Shown here one piece after another: positions 14,233-20,595 of a stretch of 20,595 nucleotides of DNA. The DNA comes from Cyanobacteria bacterium HKST-UBA02. Lineage in GTDB: Bacteria; Cyanobacteriota; Vampirovibrionia; Obscuribacterales; Obscuribacteraceae. Each line of letters opens with the position of its first letter. Position 1 is the first letter of the stretch. The stretch covers positions 1 through 20,595 of the forward strand of contig JAGQHH010000071.1 in NCBI GenBank assembly GCA_020431945.1, read 5' to 3'. The notes beneath the pieces were generated by a model that did no database searches, was not told the DNA's origin, and worked only from the letters and a program-made list of their open reading frames with translations. The position numbers were made by a program, and so were the translations under genes.

Positions 14233-14670
14233 ATGACTGAAAGATTGTTCGAGATCAAACGAGAGATCTCAGTGAAGACCTATGACATCGACTTTGCCGG
14301 TCATGTCTCCAATATCGTCTACCTGCGATGGATGGAAGATCTGCGCCTGGCCATCTTCGACGAGTATTTCCCCCTTGTGAATCTCATGGATGAGGGCTAT
14401 CTGCCGATCATCACCGAGAGCCGCATCCAGTACAAGAAGTCGGTGGATCTCTTCGACAAGCCGGTAGGGCATATGTGGATAGCCAGGATGAAAGCCGCCA
14501 GCTTCGACTTCGAAGGCGAGATCATCGTCGCAGGCGAAGTGACCACCAGGGCATTTCATACCGGGGTCTTCGTCAGCAGCAAGACCATGAAACCGGTGCG
14601 GGTGCCCCGGCTAATCAAAGAGAAGTGCGACGAGCTCTATCAGGCTAAACCATCACATTCTTGTCGATGA
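14233..14670 (+). CDS. Hotdog-fold acyl-CoA thioesterase (4HBT/YbgC-like)
   Basis: 145 aa from the ATG at 14233; a GTG at 14215 would add 6 residues but overlaps the TATAAT box. The family core is 'VKTYDIDFAGHVSNIVYLRWMEDLR', where Asp20 is the expected catalytic residue and the GHVSN..YL.W pattern is the 4HBT signature; a second conserved block is 'ESRIQYKKSVDLFDKPVG'. These enzymes hydrolyse acyl-CoA or acyl-ACP thioesters in the cytoplasm, and substrate range varies. No shine-dalgarno is visible before either start, fitting a leaderless mRNA. The C-terminal 26 nt overlap the end of the LRV-like gene on the opposite strand. Transcription from the MATE gene could also reach it (22-nt gap). 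Confidence 0.85.
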   Translation: MTERLFEIKREISVKTYDIDFAGHVSNIVYLRWMEDLRLAIFDEYFPLVNLMDEGYLPIITESRIQYKKSVDLFDKPVGHMWIARMKAASFDFEGEIIVAGEVTTRAFHTGVFVSSKTMKPVRVPRLIKEKCDELYQAKPSHSCR

Positions 14671-15067
14671 GACGCCTTCGGGCCACACCGGATACGGTAG
14701 CATCAGCATCATGACGGAGCTTATAGAGGACATCCTCCGGGACATTCTCGTTCCAGGCGAGCTCCAGCCTCACCACCGCCTCGGGATCGTGGATCAGGCG
14801 ATCCAGGAGCCTGGGGTCGAGATTGTCGCTACGGGCAGCGCTCAGCCTCTCGGGAAGAGGAGTGAGCCAGGTCTGGGCGATATCCTGACCACGCCCGGCC
14901 ATTTTCTCCACCGAGCTGCCGGCCTTCCGGAAAAAGGGTGAGAGCAGGGCGGCTATGACGCTCATCAGAGAGGGTCGGGGAGCGGAAGGACGACTACTGT
15001 TCTTTTCTTTATTTGGACCGGAGCGCATGTCCTCCGGCGGACGATACATGAATGAGCAGCACCACAT
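14645..15067 (-). CDS. Small LRV/HEAT-like repeat protein
   Basis: Up to 140 aa. The C-terminal half has helical repeats: 'LLDRLIHDPEAVVRLELAWNENVPEDVLYKLRHDADATVSGVARRRL', two units of the pattern L..L..D....V...A, typical of leucine-rich-repeat-variant or HEAT-like proteins that bind other proteins. The N-terminal part is basic and Pro/Ser-rich with a short hydrophobic segment 'MSVIAALLSPFF'. The start is uncertain: ATGs at 15067, 15049, 15028 and 14965 are in frame, and none has a well-spaced shine-dalgarno, although GGAGG sits 2 nt before 15028. Nothing suggests an enzyme. It overlaps the thioesterase gene tail to tail. Confidence 0.6.
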   Translation of the reverse strand: MWCCSFMYRPPEDMRSGPNKEKNSSRPSAPRPSLMSVIAALLSPFFRKAGSSVEKMAGRGQDIAQTWLTPLPERLSAARSDNLDPRLLDRLIHDPEAVVRLELAWNENVPEDVLYKLRHDADATVSGVARRRLIDKNVMV

Positions 15068-15483
15068 AATTCGGGATCGGACCTATATAGAAGGAGAGCA
15101 AACGCCAGAGAAGAGACCAGTCAATAATAAAAATCCTGCCAGGGGGTTGTCAATAGATCCGGTCCCTTCGTAAACCATGTTTCACGGTGATTTGAGGAAA
15201 TATATCTCATACTGACTCCCTGAGGTACCGGTCAAAAGTTGACGACAAGTTCGGCAAGCACATCGATCAGGCGGTCGCGCAGGAACAGCGTGTTGGTATC
15301 ATATGTGATATCACTCACCGGCTCATCGAAATCCGGGGACATATTCATCTTCCTAAGCTTTGCTCATCAACCTTGCGTAGGCTTGCCAGTTTGGCTAATC
15401 TTATCGAATCGCTTTGAACCGAGTCGAGGTTCATTCCGTCTATATATACATCCATCCGAATCTATCTAAACGGTAAATATGCC
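15068..15483. other. Gene-poor interval, 416 nt
   Basis: No long ORF fits. The only likely coding stretch is the 36-codon ORF at 15232-15342 (-). The rest is more A/T-rich than its surroundings and holds runs such as TATATATA (15441-15448), probably promoter DNA for the divergent small genes. No convincing hairpin terminator or structured RNA was seen. Confidence 0.5.
15232..15342 (-). CDS. Candidate 36-aa small protein
   Basis: From the ATG at 15342 the product begins MSPDFDEPVSDITYDTNTLF and ends RDRLIDVLAELVVNF. AGGAAG lies 8 nt before this ATG; another ATG at 15348 is too close to it. The last 15 residues would form an amphipathic helix, and the N-terminus is acidic. Codons (CTG CGC GAC CGC CTG ATC) look like those of neighbouring genes. 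It is too short to assign. The basic 90-aa gene diverges from it with 141 nt between the starts. It may be a chance ORF. Confidence 0.4.
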   Translation of the reverse strand: MSPDFDEPVSDITYDTNTLFLRDRLIDVLAELVVNF

Positions 15484-15756
15484 ATGCCAAAGCTTACTTT
15501 CAAAAACACCATCGAGAAAGACAAGAAAGAGCAAGAAAAGTACAAGCGCCAGAAATATGTCCGCATGCGCAAGCTCCTCAGCGACCTGCGCACAGCATTG
15601 AAGCCCAACGAAGAGGACGATCTCGCCATCGACAAGTCCCTGGCCAAGCTCTTCAACGAGCACCTGCCCTCGGGCTTCCTCTACGAGACCAGGGTAATCA
15701 GCAACGAGCCGGTCACTATTAAATCCGGTCGCAACAGAGTAGCCGAGCTCCAGTAA
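15484..15756 (+). CDS. Small basic hypothetical protein, 90 aa
   Basis: 90 aa, not recognised. The first half is strongly charged and helical ('KNTIEKDKKEQEKYKRQKYVRMRKLLSDLRTALKP'), perhaps a coiled coil or nucleic acid-binding arm. The second half is mixed ('LAKLFNEHLPSGFLYETRVISNEPVTIKSG'). No signal peptide, Cys or membrane helix is seen. There is no shine-dalgarno before the ATG, so a weak or leaderless start is possible. The PBP4-type gene starts 32 nt after its stop, and AAAGGAG (15758-15764) lies between them. Confidence 0.65.
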   Translation: MPKLTFKNTIEKDKKEQEKYKRQKYVRMRKLLSDLRTALKPNEEDDLAIDKSLAKLFNEHLPSGFLYETRVISNEPVTIKSGRNRVAELQ

Positions 15757-15788
15757 TAAAGGAGATTTGGCGCTAGAATATCCATTCT

Positions 15789-17408
15789 ATGAGAAAAGCG
15801 CCCCCTGCATTCTTGCTTGTGCTCCTCTTGCTTATCGCCCTCCTCCCGGCGCTGGCGCTGCCGTCGGGCGCCGAAGCCGATAGCGCTTCCGGGGAGACTC
15901 CGGGCAAGAGTGTCGACCTGGACGCCATCGTCCGCAACTGGCTGCGCATACCGACCCTGGCCAATTCCCATGTCGGTCTCGAGCTCGCCGATGCGAAGAC
16001 CGGCAAGATTCTCTACAGCTATAACGGCAGGCGTCGTTTCGTCCCGGCCTCGGTGGTGAAGGCGATCACCTGCGCCTGCGCTTACGACCAGCTCGGTCCC
16101 GGCTTCACCTATACCACCGTCCTTGCCGGCGAGGGCAAGCTCGAAGGCGACCGGCTCAAGGGCAATCTGGTGGTCGTCGCTTCTCAAGATCCCACCCTTT
16201 CCAGGGCGGACCTGTCGGAGCTGGTTAAAAATGCCGTCCAGAGCAAGGGTATCAAGCAGATTGACGGCAAGATCAAATTCTCGGGGATCATTGGTGGAGA
16301 CGGCTTCAATCCGGCCTGGCTGGTGGAGGACTGGGGCCGCTACTGGATGCCTGTTTCCTCCGATCTCGTGGTCGACAGGAATATCACCCACACCGAGGGG
16401 CTTCCCTCGATCTATCGCAGTGTCAAGGCGAACTCCATGCATGGAGCCCTTTTCGAAGGTCTTTTGAGCGCCCGTTACGGACCGGGCTGGGTCTATGCCG
16501 ACCGGGGCAGGCGGAGCATGTTCGTCTACCGCTCGAACCATGCACAGTCACCACCCTCGGTGACCCTCGCAGTAGCCAATCCCGACACCTTCAATACGGC
16601 TCTTATAGAGCAGCTCCTGCACCAGTACGGGGTCAAACTGCTCAATCAGGATATGCCGGCAGGTGGCGGCGATCAGGTCTACCAGCTCTCCGCCCACTCC
16701 TCCAAGCCCCTGTCCGGGATCCTCCAGACCTGCCTTCATAAGAGCGACAATCTCTACGCTCAGCAGCTCCTGCGCACTCTCGGGGCAAAATATGTGTCAG
16801 GCAATAAGACCGAGAAGGCCGATAGCGGGCTGCCCGAGCTGGACACCGCCGGACTCGTGGCGATCAACAGATGGCTCTCGACCTTCGCGGTGCCAGGACA
16901 GGAAGTCCTTCTTTTTGACGGCTGCGGACTTGCTCGCAAGAACGGCGCCTCTCCCCACGCACTGAATATGGTACTACGCCATATGGCCGGAGAGAACGGC
17001 AATGGAGGCTATCTCGCTCTTCTCAAGGCTAACGACGAGAGCTCGAGAGGGCGCGGCGTCTATCGATTCAAGACCGGAACCATGGACACAGTACGCTGCA
17101 TCGCCGGCATTCTGACGACCTCGGGAGGTCAGAACCTGGCCCTCACCATCATGGTCAACGATCACACCCCATCCGTGCGCAATCTCCGCATAGCCATGAC
17201 AGCTCTCATAAACCGCCTGCGTGTAATCAAGACCATGGGCGATCTTCCCACCCCGATAGTCACTGCCGGCCAGGAAGATCCCAATCTGGACATTTCGGCG
17301 AACACCAGGGTCCAGATTGACCAGAAAGCCCAGAGCGCCGGTCCCCCTCCCCCGCAGAAAAAGCCCAGGGTTCGGCATGCCAGGACAGGGAAGAAGCGGC
17401 ACAAATAG
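15789..17408 (+). CDS. dacB: D-Ala-D-Ala carboxypeptidase/endopeptidase, PBP4 type (peptidase S13)
   Basis: 539 aa with a clear signal peptide (hydrophobic 8-24, probable cleavage after ALALPSGAEA). The serine peptidase motifs are intact: SVVK (88-91), SDN (319-321) and KTG (428-430). About 190 residues separate the first and second motifs, containing the extra domains typical of PBP4. The conserved 'DGSGLSR' is DGCGLARKNGASP here, with Cys in place of Ser. The last about 25 residues are proline- and lysine-rich ('PPPPQKKPRVRHARTGKKRHK'), a basic tail that could bind the wall or membrane. The enzyme trims or cleaves peptidoglycan crosslinks in the periplasm. An in-frame TAG at 15774 excludes an earlier start; AAAGGAG is 25 nt away, too far to help, while TAGAAT (15774-15779) suggests a transcript starting almost at the ATG. 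Confidence 0.92.
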   Translation: MRKAPPAFLLVLLLLIALLPALALPSGAEADSASGETPGKSVDLDAIVRNWLRIPTLANSHVGLELADAKTGKILYSYNGRRRFVPASVVKAITCACAYDQLGPGFTYTTVLAGEGKLEGDRLKGNLVVVASQDPTLSRADLSELVKNAVQSKGIKQIDGKIKFSGIIGGDGFNPAWLVEDWGRYWMPVSSDLVVDRNITHTEGLPSIYRSVKANSMHGALFEGLLSARYGPGWVYADRGRRSMFVYRSNHAQSPPSVTLAVANPDTFNTALIEQLLHQYGVKLLNQDMPAGGGDQVYQLSAHSSKPLSGILQTCLHKSDNLYAQQLLRTLGAKYVSGNKTEKADSGLPELDTAGLVAINRWLSTFAVPGQEVLLFDGCGLARKNGASPHALNMVLRHMAGENGNGGYLALLKANDESSRGRGVYRFKTGTMDTVRCIAGILTTSGGQNLALTIMVNDHTPSVRNLRIAMTALINRLRVIKTMGDLPTPIVTAGQEDPNLDISANTRVQIDQKAQSAGPPPPQKKPRVRHARTGKKRHK

Positions 17409-17639
17409 TGTTGCCCTTTGACATTAACCAGCACACAGACAATCCCGATCGACATCCATCAGCGCCATTGGCAATATCAACCTGGAGCCCATTCGATATA
17501 CATACGGCATCCAGCAGTGGAAATATCGGCATCGCCGGTGGTGTAACAGTTGATCCGGCGCTTGTTAATCTAAATGAAGGGACAAAACCCTGATGAGAAG
17601 CCGTAAATGATCCGGCCTAGTAGATATATATTAAACGTC

Positions 17640-17890
17640 CACTGGGGTACTTTTACAAAACGAAATCCGCGATAGACTAACGAATGTAAACGGTGAATGC
17701 TCTCTTCGAAGAGCATGTTGAGCCGAGGGGCCTTGCAGAAACGACAGGCGGCGCCAGCCGGAGACGATAGCAAGAGAGCCCGCAGCATGAAGCCAGCTGA
17801 CGGCAACATGATGAGATACTGAGTTCCTTGCAGGGAGCTTCCAGACAGTAGCAAAACACCGCTTGAGATTAGCTCTGAGCGGTGTTTTTG
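17640..17890 (+). ncRNA. Candidate structured non-coding RNA
   Basis: Hairpin ATGCTCT/AGAGCAT with a 6-nt loop (17697-17716) is perfect. A 10-bp long-range helix with a 2-nt bulge joins CATGTTG..CCG (17714-17725) to CGGCAACATG (17801-17810), enclosing about 75 nt of GC-rich sequence; the two share three bases, so they may be alternatives. CCTTGCAG occurs twice (17731, 17826). The stretch ends in a textbook terminator (17853-17889). TATATT at 17627-17632 could be a -10, but the -35 is poor. No core motif of tmRNA, RNase P, SRP RNA, SAM or c-di-GMP riboswitches was found. The direction follows from the U-tract of the terminator. No product or role can be named. Confidence 0.4.
17853..17889 (+). 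terminator. Rho-independent terminator, possibly bidirectional
   Basis: AAAACACCGCT and AGCGGTGTTTT form a perfect 11-bp stem with a 14-nt loop, followed on the plus strand by T then GTTTGT. It lies 30 nt beyond the stop of the SRPBCC gene on the minus strand, where the stem's own T-run could end that transcript too. PBP4 is 445 nt upstream, far for its own terminator, which supports an intervening RNA. Confidence 0.85.
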
Positions 17891-17919
17891 TTTGTCTTGT
17901 CCGGGTTGTTCGATAACAG

Positions 17920-18615
17920 CTAGATCTGATGCCCGGGGTTCTCCACCACTTTGCGCAGGGGCAGGGCAGCCATGATCGTCTGTTTCTCCAGGACCCTGAC
18001 GTCGGAGCAGACTTCTTCCACTCTTTTGCGAAGAGCCACGAGAGTCTTGGGAAGCTCGCCTTTGACGCACTGGCGGACGATCCACTGCGGTACGTAGAAG
18101 CCGGGATCGATATACATACTGTACGAGAGCTCTGTTTTCTGCCCGTTCGAGCAGGGTCGCATGATCCAGTGGCCGCGGAAATCTTTGATCATTCCTGCCA
18201 CTCTCCAGAACTCGATCTTGGAGCCGTTGTCCGTACGCTCATAGGTCGATTTGACCGTATAGGTGACGGGCGGGATCGGGAATGCGTCCACGGTGACCCG
18301 CTGGATGGACATATTGATCTTGTCCGAGAGAATCTCAAGGGCTTTCATGCGAGGCGCAATGTTACGCTTGAATTCGAAGGGATTGACCATTACCGGCCAG
18401 ACTTCTTCGGGCCGATGATTGATGATGATGCTGCCGGTCACATATTTGCGCTTGCCGACATTCTTCAAGTCGACTACGACCTCGCCCTTCTCCAGGCGAC
18501 TACGCACCGCATCCGGTGCTTCCCCGTCCGCAGCCAGAGCCGGTCCAGCGAGGACCAGACAGGAAAACAAGATGCTGAAAATCAAAGAAAAAACTACTTT
18601 TGGTCCTGGGGCCAT
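17920..18615 (-). CDS. Secreted SRPBCC (START-like) family protein
   Basis: 231 aa from the ATG at 18615; an in-frame TTG at 18645 would add 10 charged residues before the signal peptide. The signal peptide is clear (KVVFSLIFSILFSCLVLAG, cleavage likely after GPALA). The mature part has the cyclase/START pattern: 'VTGSIIINHRPEEVWPVMVNPFEF', then long beta strands ('VTYTVKSTYERTDNGSKIEFWRV', 'HWIMRPCSNGQKTELSYSMYIDPGFYVPQWIV') and a C-terminal helix ('KTLVALRKRVEEV'). Such folds bind hydrophobic ligands such as lipids in a central cavity; the ligand is unknown. A signal peptide places it in the periplasm or outside. It converges on the terminator at 17853-17889. Confidence 0.82.
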   Translation of the reverse strand: MAPGPKVVFSLIFSILFSCLVLAGPALAADGEAPDAVRSRLEKGEVVVDLKNVGKRKYVTGSIIINHRPEEVWPVMVNPFEFKRNIAPRMKALEILSDKINMSIQRVTVDAFPIPPVTYTVKSTYERTDNGSKIEFWRVAGMIKDFRGHWIMRPCSNGQKTELSYSMYIDPGFYVPQWIVRQCVKGELPKTLVALRKRVEEVCSDVRVLEKQTIMAALPLRKVVENPGHQI

Positions 18616-18978
18616 AACGTGGTGTTCCCTCTTAATAGCCCTCAAAACAACCGACTTTAAAGGCGTGAGCTCAATAGGATACTTGACATTGGACGATTAT
18701 AGGTCGAGTATCCAAGTTTGATTTAGTTTATCAAATCGCATATGGCAAGTATATTTTCGACACATAAAATCGCATGCCAACCAGATAAAACCAGGGGTGA
18801 TGGCACTTGTCAGCAGGTCCGGATTCCATCCTGACAGCCTTTGCCGGATGGCCCGGGTGAAGCTGAGAAGAATCACATCACTTTACATGCAGACCAATAA
18901 ATCTAGACGGGGCGGCGAATATACACTTTACATCCTGGAGGGTATAATTCAAGGGTGGCCACATGCTGGAGACAAGAC
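18616..18978. other. Divergent promoter region, 363 nt
   Basis: It holds no credible gene. TTGACA (18683-18688) is flanked by the inverted repeat GGATAC (18677-18682) and GTATCC (18708-18713), which may be a regulated promoter. TGTCAG (18808-18813) and CTGACA (18831-18836) enclose GGATTCCATC, an imperfect hairpin in DNA that would be upstream of the GGDEF-like gene. CCGGAT appears twice (18819, 18845). Known c-di-GMP riboswitch core motifs were looked for and not found. Confidence 0.4.
18920..18948 (+). promoter_or_regulatory. Promoter of the GGDEF-like gene
   Basis: TATACA (18920-18925), 17 nt and a perfect TATAAT (18943-18948). Six nt after the hexamer is an in-frame GTG (18955), and 30 nt after it the ATG (18979). 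If the transcript starts at about 18955 the message would be leaderless for the GTG or have a 24-nt leader for the ATG. Confidence 0.65.
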
Positions 18979-19671
18979 ATGGTTCAAGATCAAGAGCCCT
19001 TATTCGCACGCGAAGGTTTGTTCAGACAGAAACTGAACCAGCTCCGCAAGACCGGCTCGATTATCCAGAACGCCAAGGTGGACAGCCAATCCAGGCTTCG
19101 CGAGCTCGAGCAGGGCGGCTATCTGACCAATGTCCAGTCGACGCTGAAGGACACCGATCCCAAGGAAATGGAGCGCTTGACGCTCCTGGACAACGTCACC
19201 GAGCTCTACAATCACAATACCGTCACACGTATCCTCAAGGATGAGCTCAAGCGAAGCAAGCGCTACAAGCACGATTGCACGATAGTGATGGTCCTGGTGG
19301 ACGGTCTCTATCAAGCGCAACAGGGCTACGGCAGCGAAGTCAGCGACAGTATCCTCAAAGGCGTCTCCGATTTCCTCATGGCCGAGGTACGGGACGTGGA
19401 CATTCCTTCCCGATACAGCTCCGAGCAGCTCCTGGTGGTATGTCCCGAAACCAGCACCGAGGGCACCTGCGTCCTGGGTGAGCGACTCCGCAATAAGATA
19501 TGCCTGGAGCGCGTATCAGACCTCGGTCAGAACTGGCATGTCACCCTCAGTATAGGCATCGCCTCGTTCCCCGAGCACGCCTCGAGCTTCGAAGACCTGA
19601 TCAACGCTGCTGAAACAGCCCTGAACCGGGCAGTGGACCATGGCGGCAATGTGGTCTACGTAGCTTCCTAG
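18979..19671 (+). CDS. Degenerate GGDEF-domain protein
   Basis: 230 aa from the ATG at 18979, which has GGAG at 7 nt; a GTG at 18955 would add 8 residues. Residues 1-65 are helical and charged, perhaps a short coiled coil. From about 70 the diguanylate cyclase fold is recognisable: 'LLDNVTELYNHNTVTRILKDELKRSKRY' (for D.LTGL.NR), 'VMVLVDGLYQAQQGYGSEVSDSIL', 'WHVTLSIGIASFPEHASSFEDLINAAETALNRAVDHGGNVV'. The signature GGDEF is SSEQL here (147-151, 'RYSSEQLLVV'), so catalysis of c-di-GMP synthesis is not expected. Such proteins may bind GTP or c-di-GMP or act as signalling scaffolds. No sensory domain, signal peptide or membrane helix is present. It converges with the GspE-N-like gene, 4 nt apart. 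Confidence 0.85.
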   Translation: MVQDQEPLFAREGLFRQKLNQLRKTGSIIQNAKVDSQSRLRELEQGGYLTNVQSTLKDTDPKEMERLTLLDNVTELYNHNTVTRILKDELKRSKRYKHDCTIVMVLVDGLYQAQQGYGSEVSDSILKGVSDFLMAEVRDVDIPSRYSSEQLLVVCPETSTEGTCVLGERLRNKICLERVSDLGQNWHVTLSIGIASFPEHASSFEDLINAAETALNRAVDHGGNVVYVAS

Positions 19672-19675
19672 CCTT

Positions 19676-20595
19676 TTAACGGCTGCCCTGCCAGCCCACC
19701 TGTCCCAGGAGCTCATCGATGTTCCGTCTGGAGCCAAGGAAGCTCTGGAGGGCGAATATGCATTGCTCGGCTGATATCTGGTCGGCTTTATAGAGATCGT
19801 GACAGCGCACCGCCGCGGCTATGGTTGCCTGATCCACCAGGCGCAGGCGCCAGACCACCTCGGCAAAGGGCGAATCGGTGGTGGAGCTGAAGTCGATGGC
19901 TTTGATCATGTCGGACTGGCCGATCAAGCCTACATTTCGGAAAAGCTCCGGCAGCTCCATCTTGGTATAGAGGTCGGAGTCGTCGTCACCCACTTCTTTG
20001 AGCGCCGCCGCCAGGGATTTGCCGGTGCGGCGGGCAGCCTTGAGCGCATTGGCGGCGATCAGGGGTCTGACCTGGCCCTCAGTGACCATATCCTGGAGCT
20101 GGAGAGCCTGCTTAAGGGTATTCTCGGTAATCAGGCCGACCCTGACCAGAACCTGACCGATGGGCTGCTCGTCCAGAAGACCCCGCTCCACCGCTGAAAG
20201 CAAGTCGATCTCGGAGACCAGATCAGCCAGGATGAGCAGCTCCCCCAGCCGGATTGCATGGGTCTTGCTGACTATGGCAATGCCGCTCAGGTTCAGAGAC
20301 TCTTCTATGGTCACTTTCCTCTGGGCGGCAAGCCTGAGAGCCTCGATAGCCTGATCCCGGTTTATGTGATTCTCCCTTATGAGAATCTGGGCGGTAAGGG
20401 CAGCATAGGTGAGCATCTCGTTCACCGCCCCTTTCATGACCAGGACACGGCCCAGGGGCAGACCCGAAGCAAAACAATCATCGAGACAGTCGTTGACTAT
20501 AGAGGCCTCCACCAGCCCGGCATCCACCAGGAGGTCGCCCAGCCGGTTGGTGGTCTCGTAGTATTCGGAGCGCCAGCCGAGGCGCTTCAGGGCCT
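19676..20595 (-). CDS. Repeat protein resembling GspE/MshE N-terminal domains (5' end beyond window)
   Basis: The frame is open from the right edge to a TAA at 19676; at least 305 residues are visible, and a GTG at 20527 is an internal codon rather than a proven start. Two tandem units of about 90 residues are plain: 'RLGDLLVDAGLVEASIVNDCL' with 'LGRVLVMKGAVNEMLTYAAL', then 'RLGELLILADLVSEIDLLSAV' with 'IGQVLVRVGLITENTLKQAL'; each ends with 'AA..AL.AA.R'. A third, more diverged unit follows ('ELFRNVGLIGQSDMIKAI'). The LG.LLV..GL... ..L..AL pattern is that of the N-terminal domain of type II secretion/type IV pilus ATPases (GspE_N, MshEN), which can bind c-di-GMP. No Walker motifs are seen in the visible part. 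The degenerate GGDEF neighbour makes a signalling role tempting, but that is inference. Confidence 0.75.
   Translation of the reverse strand, partial: ALKRLGWRSEYYETTNRLGDLLVDAGLVEASIVNDCLDDCFASGLPLGRVLVMKGAVNEMLTYAALTAQILIRENHINRDQAIEALRLAAQRKVTIEESLNLSGIAIVSKTHAIRLGELLILADLVSEIDLLSAVERGLLDEQPIGQVLVRVGLITENTLKQALQLQDMVTEGQVRPLIAANALKAARRTGKSLAAALKEVGDDDSDLYTKMELPELFRNVGLIGQSDMIKAIDFSSTTDSPFAEVVWRLRLVDQATIAAAVRCHDLYKADQISAEQCIFALQSFLGSRRNIDELLGQVGWQGSR

Larger units (their letters stand above)
17409..17919. other. Non-coding interval, 511 nt, between convergent genes
   Basis: The first 185 nt are open on the plus strand from a GTG at 17408 (60 codons), but the product shows no feature, no shine-dalgarno is seen, and it is not called. 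From about 17640 the DNA has hairpins and a long-range helix ending in a strong terminator, described separately as an RNA candidate. Longer ORFs on the minus strand here cross the terminator and run into the SRPBCC gene in another frame, so they are shadows. Confidence 0.5.

Noticed and set aside
17408..17593. 61-codon plus-strand ORF after PBP4
   Set aside because: The product has no recognisable feature and no shine-dalgarno; its start only overlaps the PBP4 stop by one base. Not enough to call a gene.
17589..17625. CTGATGAG resembling the hammerhead ribozyme core
   Set aside because: The needed GAAA core strand after stem II and a third helix with a cleavage site are not present.
17641..17665. 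ACTGGGGTACTTTTACA as a possible insertion sequence end
   Set aside because: No inverted partner, target duplication or transposase fragment was found in the window.
17775..17812. CCCGC and GCCAGCTGACGGC hinting at a cobalamin or SAM riboswitch
   Set aside because: The order and conserved cores of either family are missing, no downstream gene on the plus strand is in reach, and a strong terminator follows immediately.

Overview
This window looks like chromosomal DNA from a GC-rich, diderm-like bacterium. It carries a periplasmic lipoprotein of the DUF1573 type, a PBP4-class peptidoglycan hydrolase, a YafK-like L,D-transpeptidase and a secreted SRPBCC protein. The mix of a eukaryotic-type Ser/Thr kinase fused to leucine-rich repeats, LysM proteins without signal peptides, frequent TTG starts and proteins built from GspE-N-like repeats resembles non-photosynthetic Cyanobacteriota (Obscuribacterales/'Melainabacteria'). 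That taxonomic placement is an inference from style, not a database match. No rRNA, tRNA, CRISPR array or intact mobile element was seen.

Layout. Positions 1-375 (-) hold the truncated DUF1573 lipoprotein. Diverging from it are a membrane-anchored kinase-LRR gene and an L,D-transpeptidase 4 nt behind it (448-3001, +). An M48 membrane metalloprotease follows (3025-4152, -), then a minus-strand operon read as quinone oxidoreductase, MnmC-type methyltransferase and sugar-porter MFS, joined by stop/start overlaps (7436 to 4238). A small ORF (7538-7765, +) meets a minus-strand pair tail to tail: a Gln/Asn/Ser-rich coiled-coil protein (8680-9672) and a two-LysM protein (7762-8673). Next is a compact HTH/PIN module (9790-10794, -) of visibly lower GC, resembling a toxin-antitoxin cassette.

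The 10.9-14.7 kb region holds a zinc-ribbon/hypothetical pair (-) diverging from a PerR-like Fur regulator, then a rubredoxin-less rubrerythrin, a MATE exporter and a hotdog thioesterase (+). The regulator and the rubrerythrin share a near-identical palindromic operator (TTTAGA-N5-TCTAAA), so this is probably an autoregulated peroxide-response unit. The right part has a small LRV/HEAT-like protein (-), a candidate 36-aa ORF (-), a basic 90-aa protein (+) and a PBP4-type D-Ala-D-Ala carboxypeptidase (+). A roughly 500-nt non-coding stretch ends in a strong terminator and may encode a structured RNA. It is followed by a secreted SRPBCC protein (-), a GGDEF-like protein with a destroyed signature motif (+), and a repeat protein resembling GspE/MshE N-terminal domains (-) that runs off the window.

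Most interesting for follow-up: the Gln/Asn/Ser-rich and LysM pair, the structured RNA candidate at about 17640-17890, the PerR-rubrerythrin operators, and the two TATAAT boxes placed exactly 6 nt before possible start codons, which suggests leaderless transcripts.
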